Source of the DNA: Alteromonas macleodii
GTDB lineage: Bacteria; Pseudomonadota; Gammaproteobacteria; Enterobacterales; Alteromonadaceae
Assembly (NCBI RefSeq): GCF_903772925.1
Contig: NZ_LR812090.1
Coordinates: 4,033,105-4,097,104, forward strand
Reading direction: 5' to 3'
Length of the DNA: 64,000 nt
Positions 58,079 through 64,000 of this stretch are shown piece after piece (the first letter of the stretch is position 1; each line of letters starts with the position of its first letter). The translations under genes were made by a program, and so were the position numbers. A model generated the notes under the pieces. The model ran no database searches. It was not told the DNA's origin and saw only the letters and a list, made by a program, of their open reading frames with translations.

Positions 58079-58612
58079 CTACTTTTTCTTAGCTTCTTTA
58101 CGACGTACGTGTTCGTCAGCGTAACGTACACCTTTACCTTTGTAAGGCTCTGGTGGACGGTAACCACGAATGTTCGCCGCAACCTGACCAACCACCTGCT
58201 TATCGGCGCCTTTAACGACGATTTCAGTTTGGCTAGGAGTTTCAACCGTAATGCCTTCAGGCATTTCGTATACTACAGGGTGAGAGAAACCTAGTGTAAG
58301 GTTTAGCTTGGCACCTTGTGCTTGTGCACGGTAACCAACACCTAACAGAGTAAGTTTTTTCTCGAAACCTTGTGAAACACCTTGAACCATTGCGTTCAGG
58401 ATAGAGCGAGCAGTACCTGCTTGTGCCCAGCTGTCAGCGAAACCTTCACGTGGAAGTGCTTTAAGTTGGTTCTCTTCCTGTGCAACTTCTACAGCGTCGT
58501 TGAAAACGCGGGTCAAAGTGCCTTTACTACCTTTAACAGTAACTTCTTGACCAGAGATAGAAACTTCTACACCTGATACAACGTCTACTGGGGCTTTTGC
58601 TATACGTGACAT
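58079..58612 (-). CDS. rplF: 50S ribosomal protein L6
   Basis: The 177-residue protein begins [20 protein letters not shown] and ends with the signature [20 protein letters not shown], normal for L6. It is between rpsH and rplR. Confidence 0.99.
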   Translation of the reverse strand: MSRIAKAPVDVVSGVEVSISGQEVTVKGSKGTLTRVFNDAVEVAQEENQLKALPREGFADSWAQAGTARSILNAMVQGVSQGFEKKLTLLGVGYRAQAQGAKLNLTLGFSHPVVYEMPEGITVETPSQTEIVVKGADKQVVGQVAANIRGYRPPEPYKGKGVRYADEHVRRKEAKKK

Positions 58613-58625
58613 TTCAACTCCTCCG

Positions 58626-59018
58626 TTATGCTACATAACCGATGATCTCACCGCCCATGCCAGCGTTACGCGCTGCACGGTCAGTCATCACACCTTTAGA
58701 AGTCGACACGATAGCTACGCCTAAACCACCCATAACCTTTGGAAGCTCATCTTTTTTCTTATAGATGCGCAGACCAGGACGGCTTACACGTTCGATAGTG
58801 TCAATTACTTGCTTGCCTTCGAAGTACTTAAGCGTAACTTCTAAAACAGGCTTAACGTCACCAGAAGCAGCGAAGTCAGTAATATAACCTTCAGCTTTCA
58901 ATACTTCACAGATTGCAACGCGAAGTTTTGAAGAAGGCATAGTTACAGAAACTTTCTGTGCCATCTGGCCGTTACGGATGCGGGTAAACATATCCGCGAT
59001 AGGATCTTGCATGCTCAT
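58626..59018 (-). CDS. rpsH: 30S ribosomal protein S8
   Basis: The 130-residue protein has [20 protein letters not shown] and ends [20 protein letters not shown], the S8 pattern. In E. coli S8 represses translation of the spc operon by binding near the rplE start. Confidence 0.99.
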   Translation of the reverse strand: MSMQDPIADMFTRIRNGQMAQKVSVTMPSSKLRVAICEVLKAEGYITDFAASGDVKPVLEVTLKYFEGKQVIDTIERVSRPGLRIYKKKDELPKVMGGLGVAIVSTSKGVMTDRAARNAGMGGEIIGYVA

Positions 59019-59031
59019 TATCAGCTACTCC

Positions 59032-59337
59032 TTACCAGCTGGCTTTCTTAAGGCCAGGGACTTCACCGCGCATCGCTGCTTCGCGAAGCTTGATACGGCT
59101 AAGACCGAATTTGCGTAGGTAACCATGTGGACGACCAGTAACACGGCAACGGTTACGTTGACGAGACTTACTAGAGTCACGTGGCAGTTGTTGTAGCTTC
59201 AGAACAGCGTCCCAACGCTCTTCTTCAGAAACGTTAACATCGCTGATAATCGCTTTAAGTGCGGCGCGCTTCTCAGCATACTTAGCTACTAGCTTAGTAC
59301 GCTTAGCTTCGCGTGCCTTCATTGATTCTTTTGCCAT
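59032..59337 (-). CDS. rpsN: 30S ribosomal protein S14
   Basis: The 101-residue protein with [20 protein letters not shown] is the long, zinc-free S14 form. It begins [20 protein letters not shown]. Confidence 0.99.
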   Translation of the reverse strand: MAKESMKAREAKRTKLVAKYAEKRAALKAIISDVNVSEEERWDAVLKLQQLPRDSSKSRQRNRCRVTGRPHGYLRKFGLSRIKLREAAMRGEVPGLKKASW

Positions 59338-59349
59338 AACCCTACACCC

Positions 59350-59889
59350 CTACTTTTTGAATGGGAAGTTAAACGCGTCCAGCAGAGCACGTGCTTCGTC
59401 ATTAGTATTCGCACTGGTAGTGATAGTAATATCCATACCGCGAACCTTATCCACTTTATCGAAATCGATTTCAGGGAAAATGATTTGCTCACGCACGCCC
59501 ATGCTGTAGTTACCACGTCCGTCGAATGATTTAGGATTCAAACCACGGAAATCGCGAACACGTGGAATAGCGATTGAAATCAAACGCTCTAGGAATTCCC
59601 ACATACGCTCGCCGCGTAGGGTTACTTTACAGCCAATCGGATAACCTTCACGGATTTTAAAACCCGCTACTGATTTTCTAGCAACTGTAACAACAGGCTT
59701 CTGACCGGCGATAGCCGTCATGTCAGCTTGAGCATTCTCAAGTACCTTTTTGTCAGCAACTGCTTCACCTAAACCCATGTTTAGAGTGATTTTTTCAATC
59801 CGAGGGACTTGCATGACGCTTTTGTATCCGAACTGCTTAGCAAGTTCAGCTACTACTGTTTCTTTATAGAAATCATGCAGTTTCGCCAT
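59350..59889 (-). CDS. rplE: 50S ribosomal protein L5
   Basis: The 179-residue protein starts [20 protein letters not shown] at ATG 59889, preceded by GGAG six bases before; a frame four codons longer is disfavoured. [20 protein letters not shown] is the L5 signature. L5 binds 5S rRNA. Confidence 0.98.
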
Positions 59890-59906
59890 CGTACTCTCCA
59901 ATATAA

Positions 59907-60221
59907 TTAAACAAGTTCGCCGTTAGACTTGAAGAAACGTACTTTCTTCTCATCTTCGAAACGGAAACCAACGCGATCTGCTTTGCCCGTTGCCGGGTTA
60001 ACAATCGCAACATTAGAAACGTGAATAGAAGCTTCTTTCTCAACGATGCCACCAGCTACGCCCAGTTGTGGGTTTGGCTTAGTGTGCTTCTTGACAAGAT
60101 TAACGCCTTCTACAATTACACGGTTATCAGCAATAAGCACTTTAAGGACTTTGCCTTGTTTGCCTTTGTCTTTACCCGCTAATACGACTACTTCATCATC
60201 ACGACGAATTTTATTAGCCAT
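59907..60221 (-). CDS. rplX: 50S ribosomal protein L24
   Basis: The 104-residue protein has the KOW-like [20 protein letters not shown] at its start and [20 protein letters not shown] later, typical of L24, an early assembly protein. Confidence 0.98.
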
Positions 60222-60233
60222 TATCGTGACTCC

Positions 60234-60602
60234 TTATAGTACCTCTGGGGCCAATGAGATGATTTTCATGAAGTTTTCACTTCTCAACTCACGGGTAACC
60301 GGGCCAAAGATACGCGTACCAATTGGTTGCTTGTTAGCATTAAGCATAACAGCCGCGTTACCGTCAAAACGAATGGTAGAACCATCTGCACGACGAACGC
60401 CTTTTCTAGTACGCACCACCACTGCATTCAGTACGTCACCTTTTTTAACTTTACCGCGAGGAATTGCTTCCTTAACAGTAACTTTGATGATGTCACCGAT
60501 ACCTGCATAACGGCGATGCGAGCCACCAAGAACCTTAATACACTGAACCCTGCGAGCGCCGCTGTTGTCTGCAACGTCCAGGTTAGTTTGCATTTGGATC
60601 AT
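60234..60602 (-). CDS. rplN: 50S ribosomal protein L14
   Basis: The 122-residue protein begins [20 protein letters not shown] and contains [20 protein letters not shown] and ends [11 protein letters not shown]; all fit L14. It is the first gene of the spc operon. In most gammaproteobacteria rpsQ of the S10 operon would lie just upstream; here there is a 220-base gap and then a sensor kinase. Confidence 0.99.
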   Translation of the reverse strand: MIQMQTNLDVADNSGARRVQCIKVLGGSHRRYAGIGDIIKVTVKEAIPRGKVKKGDVLNAVVVRTRKGVRRADGSTIRFDGNAAVMLNANKQPIGTRIFGPVTRELRSENFMKIISLAPEVL

Positions 60603-60708
60603 GTTAGTGCTCCGCTCTTAAATTAAGACTCTCCCGAGTCGTTAGTGCTGCTAAAAACAACTGGATATCGTTGCTTTTATGTACATACCCCCATAAAAAG
60701 GGCGCGAA

Positions 60709-60714
60709 ATAATA
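60709..60714 (-). promoter_or_regulatory. Candidate -10 box of a spc-operon promoter
   Basis: TATTAT at 60709-60714 on the minus strand is followed by the GC-rich discriminator TTCGCGCCC, as expected for a growth-rate-controlled promoter, about 107 bases before rplN. No good -35 box was found at the right distance, so the call is tentative. With the terminator at 60774-60802 upstream, the spc operon must have a promoter in this interval. Confidence 0.4.
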
Positions 60715-60773
60715 ACAGAAAACTTTGGGAAGTGATAGCGGTAAATTGAATTATTTTTAAACTATGTGAGCAA

Positions 60774-60802
60774 TAAAAAAGCCCCGACTAAAAGCCGGGG
60801 CT
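60774..60802 (-). terminator. Terminator of the sensor kinase gene
   Basis: Stem AGCCCCG (60780-60786) with CGGGGCT (60796-60802) and, on the minus strand, a U-tract (A's at 60775-60780). A smaller GATAACC/GGTTATC hairpin (60803-60824) overlaps the kinase stop codon. It isolates the spc operon from upstream transcription. Confidence 0.88.
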
Positions 60803-60822
60803 GATAACCACGTCATAGGTTA

Positions 60823-62931
60823 TCAAGCAGGATCTTTTAGCGCAGAAACCTTATGCACAAACTGCTTACTCAAGTGTCGGAAAACACATTCTTTTAAACG
60901 ACTTACACCAACAGGTTTGGATATGAAGTCGTCCATGCCAGATTTCAAGCATTTTTCTTTTTCTCCTGTCGAAACATTTGCAGTTAAGGCGATTATGGGT
61001 ATTTGCGCAGTCTCTTGGTCCAATAACCTAATTTGCTTGGTTGCCTCTAGCCCATCCATAATAGGCATGTGGCAGTCCATAAATATTAGCGCGTAGGGAG
61101 CTTTTTCAGCCATTGAACGCTTAACATTCTCTAAAGCTTCCTCACCGTTTACTGCTAAATCACTGATAATACCTATCTCTCTTAACTGTTCTTTAATGAC
61201 GAGCTGGTTTATCTCATTATCTTCAACAACTAGTGCCTTAAACGCCCTTAGCTCCTCTTTGCTTGGTATGTAGGCATCGTTCTGCGCTACTGTTTTTTCT
61301 GCAATAGCCCCCGCATTTGCATCATCTAATGTAAGCGTAACGGTAAAGCGAGCACCAATACCCAACTCACTGCTCACTTCAATTTTTCCGTTATAGTGCT
61401 CCACTATTTGTTTAACAATTGACAAGCCTAAGCCTGTACCGCCAAACATCCGTTGTGTTGAGCTGTCCGCTTGCATAAACGGGGTAAAAATGATTTTCTG
61501 CTGCTGAGCGCTGATACCAATTCCCGTGTCAGTCACTATTAATTTAACTCGATAGCGCCCTTTACCGTAACGCACGCATCTTGTTTCAACCGTCACCTCA
61601 CCTTCTTTGGTAAACTTAAATGCGTTGTTGACCAGATTGATGAGTACCTGCCCTAACCGCAACTTATCGGCAATAAAAGTTTGCCCTTTAAGCGCTGCAG
61701 TATTTACGCTGAACGTTAACCCTTTTTCCTGGGCAAGCCTTGTAAACATGGGTATCTGTTCTTCAATCGTTTCTTCAAAGTTGGTAGGGGCGTCTTCAAA
61801 GGCCAACTCCCCTGCGTCTATTTTTGAAAAATCTAAAATGTCGTTCACAATATTTAAGAGGGAGTCTGCGCTTTGCACAGCTAGGGAGGCTAATTCCATT
61901 TGCTTCGAATTTAGAGGCGACGCCATAAGTGCTTCTAGCATCCCCTGAACACCATGAATTGGGGTACGTATTTCTTGGCTCATATTCGCCAAAAAATCAC
62001 CTCTGGCTTTAAGCGCGTTTTGCGCCAAATCGCTTTTGTGCTGAAGTACAGCCTTGTCTATGTGCATTTGCGTAATATCGACGGTAGCACCTACTACCTT
62101 AACGCACCTGCCGTTATCCATTATCGGATGGGCTCTGCTTTCAATCCAGCGGGTTTCACCTGCATCGGTTCGGATCTCCACTTTGTAAAGGAAATCCTGC
62201 CCTGTTTGCTTCATTTGCTCAAACTGTTCTGCGTACCTTTTACGATGAACTTCATCGGGAATAAATTTTAATATATCTTCGGCCTGCATGGAGCGCTCGC
62301 TGTGAACATGGAACATGCGCTTTAGTGCACCCGACCAGATTACTGAGCCGCTTTCTATATCTAATTCCCATGTTCCGACTCCAGCCAAATTTGTGACTTG
62401 TTTTAACAAAGAGTTTCGCTCTTCAAACACGACCTTTTGGGCATTCAGATTACTCATAGACTGCTGTCGTTCGAGTTCATTGCCAATCCAGGTGGCAAGC
62501 AGTAGTAAGTAATCGGTTTCTAGTTCATTAAACGGTTCATCTCTTGAAGACAGTGAAGAAAAGTTTACCGTACCGTAAAACTCACCGAATACGCGGATAG
62601 GAGAAGCGAGGTAGCTTTTTAGTGTGTATTTATCGAAACACGGGTGCGAAGCACCAGGTTGCACATCGATATTATGGTAAGCAATGACAGAGTCGGCCCT
62701 AGCTGCATCAGCACAATACGTATCGCAAAGGGAAAATTCAGCGCCTTTTGGTATGTCACCGTTGGGCGTGACAACACTTAGTACGCTATACCGCTCTCCT
62801 TGAATATTACTAACGATCCCTGTTTCTAAACGAAGCGCTTCTGTACCGATACACAGCAAACTCTCTAACTTTTTATCTAACGACAAAGCCTTATCATTAG
62901 ATATTTCTTGTAGGTCTCGGATAATACTCAT
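60823..62931 (-). CDS. Hybrid sensor kinase (GAF-PAS-HisKA-HATPase-REC) lacking the usual H-box histidine
   Basis: About 702 residues with the start placed at ATG 62931 (MSIIRDLQEIS; GGGAGGG upstream) rather than at 62958. Domains in order: GAF (about 10-155), PAS with PAC (about 175-290, GVGTWELDIESGSVIWSGAL), dimerisation/phosphoacceptor (about 310-375), ATPase (about 420-535, NLVNNAFKFTKEG, DTGIGIS, GGTGLGLSIV), and a receiver domain (about 565-690, VVEDNEINQL, FMDCHMPIMDG, ALTAN, SKPV). The ATP-binding and receiver residues are intact, but the H-box reads NMSQEIRTPIHG: glutamine (codon CAA) stands where the phosphorylated histidine normally is. No membrane segment, so cytoplasmic. It may be a phosphatase, a scaffold or use another residue. 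Confidence 0.88.
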   Translation of the reverse strand: MSIIRDLQEISNDKALSLDKKLESLLCIGTEALRLETGIVSNIQGERYSVLSVVTPNGDIPKGAEFSLCDTYCADAARADSVIAYHNIDVQPGASHPCFDKYTLKSYLASPIRVFGEFYGTVNFSSLSSRDEPFNELETDYLLLLATWIGNELERQQSMSNLNAQKVVFEERNSLLKQVTNLAGVGTWELDIESGSVIWSGALKRMFHVHSERSMQAEDILKFIPDEVHRKRYAEQFEQMKQTGQDFLYKVEIRTDAGETRWIESRAHPIMDNGRCVKVVGATVDITQMHIDKAVLQHKSDLAQNALKARGDFLANMSQEIRTPIHGVQGMLEALMASPLNSKQMELASLAVQSADSLLNIVNDILDFSKIDAGELAFEDAPTNFEETIEEQIPMFTRLAQEKGLTFSVNTAALKGQTFIADKLRLGQVLINLVNNAFKFTKEGEVTVETRCVRYGKGRYRVKLIVTDTGIGISAQQQKIIFTPFMQADSSTQRMFGGTGLGLSIVKQIVEHYNGKIEVSSELGIGARFTVTLTLDDANAGAIAEKTVAQNDAYIPSKEELRAFKALVVEDNEINQLVIKEQLREIGIISDLAVNGEEALENVKRSMAEKAPYALIFMDCHMPIMDGLEATKQIRLLDQETAQIPIIALTANVSTGEKEKCLKSGMDDFISKPVGVSRLKECVFRHLSKQFVHKVSALKDPA

Positions 62932-62960
62932 GAGGATTTTAGCCCTCCCAGACTGCAAAT

Positions 62961-62995
62961 AAAAAAGGCCAATGTATTAACATTGACCTTTTAAA
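62961..62995 (-). terminator. Terminator of the acidic protein gene
   Basis: AAAAGG-C-CAATGT pairs with ACATTG-A-CCTTTT with one internal mismatch and an ATTA loop; A's at 62961-62966 give a U-tract on the minus strand. It lies about 70 bases beyond the stop codon at 63064. Confidence 0.8.
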
Positions 62996-63063
62996 TTTAT
63001 GGGATATTTCGCGAGATGAAAGTTTTCCCTATTATCAATTAGTATAATAAATAGACTAACTGA

Positions 63064-64000
63064 TTAATAAAGCACGTTAATTTCATATCCTGTCGCTGTG
63101 TCTGCTGGCTCTACCGTCACGATGTAGTTTTCCTCTTCAGTAAAACCATATAGAGAGGTTCTATCTAGAAGCACTTGCTCTTCGTTCTCATCTTCGTACA
63201 CCGCAATTACTTCGTAATAATCTGACGGCAGCACTTCACTGGTGCTTTCTGCAAACTCCAGGTTTTGTATATCATATTCTGCGGTATCAATGGTTTCGTC
63301 GTTTCTTACTAAGTAAAAGTCCACATCATCGAAGTCGCTAACTAAGTTGATGAAGTTAACGGTCTTGTCATAAGCCTGCGGCAAACCACTTTCAACAAAG
63401 GTTGCTGCACCTAACTGGTTGTTAGTGTTGTAGATAAGAATAGCTTTACTCTCACCTTGGTTAAGGGTGATTAGCTTATTGCTAAGCGATGTAACTGTAC
63501 CTGACGGGTCAGTAACGGTTACGCGATAATCGCCATAGCGGATAGCACTAAATTCAGACATTTCACCCGCGGCTAGCGTAAAGCTCACATCTTCTTCGTC
63601 TGTATTGCCGCCAAAGGTAACGTTTAGCTCGGCATCAAGATTAGTCGAGTTGTATATACGATACTGCGAATCAGCTTCAACATCGGTCAAGGCTGTCACT
63701 GTTGAAGAATTTAATACCGTGTCTACCACAAGCCCTTCTTGAATAGCGCCACTTACGTCACGAAGGGTCATTAAATACTCGGTTTCATAAACGAAGTCTA
63801 TCGTTTGAGATTCAAATACAACCTCATCACTACCTGGTTCAGTAAGGTAAATTGTATACTCATCTTCATCGAAGTATTCGCTGTCGTCGTCAGCATCCCA
63901 ATAGTCGAACTCTATCATGTCACCAGTGGTCACTGTGCCGAGAAAATTAGCCGCTTCAAACGGATCGCCCGATTCACTCATGTAGAAATCATATGATGAG
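63064..64000 (-). CDS. Acidic secreted-type protein, DUF4397-like (5' end outside window)
   Basis: The open frame runs to the right edge (it reads SSYDFYMSESGDPFEAANFL from the edge), so the true start and any signal peptide are missing. The 312 visible residues are very acidic and beta-rich, with repeated segments of the type YRIYNSTNLDAELNVTFGGN, KTVNFINLVSDFDDVDFYLV and ADSQYRIYN that resemble the immunoglobulin-like DUF4397 domains of bacterial surface lipoproteins. Two or three such domains appear to be present. The function is unknown; the acidity fits a marine extracellular protein. Confidence 0.65.
   Translation of the reverse strand, partial: SSYDFYMSESGDPFEAANFLGTVTTGDMIEFDYWDADDDSEYFDEDEYTIYLTEPGSDEVVFESQTIDFVYETEYLMTLRDVSGAIQEGLVVDTVLNSSTVTALTDVEADSQYRIYNSTNLDAELNVTFGGNTDEEDVSFTLAAGEMSEFSAIRYGDYRVTVTDPSGTVTSLSNKLITLNQGESKAILIYNTNNQLGAATFVESGLPQAYDKTVNFINLVSDFDDVDFYLVRNDETIDTAEYDIQNLEFAESTSEVLPSDYYEVIAVYEDENEEQVLLDRTSLYGFTEEENYIVTVEPADTATGYEINVLY

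Overview
The window looks like a chromosomal segment of a marine gammaproteobacterium, most likely Alteromonas or a close relative. The grounds are the gene order murB-birA-coaX-tRNAs-tuf beside an rRNA operon, a spc/alpha ribosomal-protein block of gammaproteobacterial type, typical gammaproteobacterial rrn promoters and boxA elements, and proteins that read as alteromonad. The genus is inferred from general resemblance; no search was run. Almost every gene lies on the minus strand, so transcription runs from right to left.

Layout. (1) 1-5092: the start of tuf at the edge, four tRNA genes (Thr-GGT, Gly-TCC, Tyr-GTA, Thr-TGT) with a strong promoter, coaX, birA, murB, a secreted DUF4174-like protein and a methyltransferase. 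(2) 5282-10623: a complete rRNA operon (16S, short spacer without tRNA genes, 23S, 5S) with two tandem promoters, boxA elements, processing stems and a terminator. (3) 10941-18911: a secreted protein built of about ten short helical repeats; a TolC/HlyD/ABC tripartite exporter operon whose ATPase domain has lost every catalytic motif; a divergent NhaR-like LysR regulator; and a REP-associated transposase (RAYT) flanked by hairpin REPs, with further full and half REPs nearby, one of them inside a YkgJ-like coding sequence.

(4) 19076-49730: a long, visibly AT-richer surface-glycan cluster. It makes UDP-glucuronate (ugd), dTDP-rhamnose (rfbBDCA), GDP-mannose (manC), and GDP-fucose (gmd, fcl), plus a GDP-mannose hydrolase (gmm). 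Between these lie glycosyltransferases (GT2, GT4-like, GT61, exostosin-like), three sulfotransferase-like proteins, an AlgX/AlgJ-like acetyltransferase candidate, SGNH/DUF6270 proteins and two coiled-coil proteins. Three large proteins share a WYLxxYPDVxxxG-type repeat. I see no Wzx flippase, Wzy polymerase or ABC exporter in the cluster. A 3' fragment of glmM sits inside it.

(5) 49953-51305: a flagellin gene with a good sigma-54 promoter, directly upstream of the glycan cluster. This suggests, without proving, that the cluster decorates flagellin or another surface protein. (6) 51552-60602: a small cysteine-containing secreted protein, then the alpha and spc ribosomal-protein operons (rplQ to rplN, including rpmJ and rpmD). 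(7) 60823-64000: instead of rpsQ and the S10 operon, upstream of rplN there is a hybrid sensor kinase whose H-box histidine is a glutamine, then a truncated acidic secreted-type protein running off the window.

The best candidates for something undescribed are the exporter with the dead ATPase domain and its regulator, the glycan cluster with the shared WYL-type repeat and coiled-coil proteins next to a sigma-54 flagellin, the RAYT/REP system with its two site classes, and the kinase without the usual phospho-accepting histidine.
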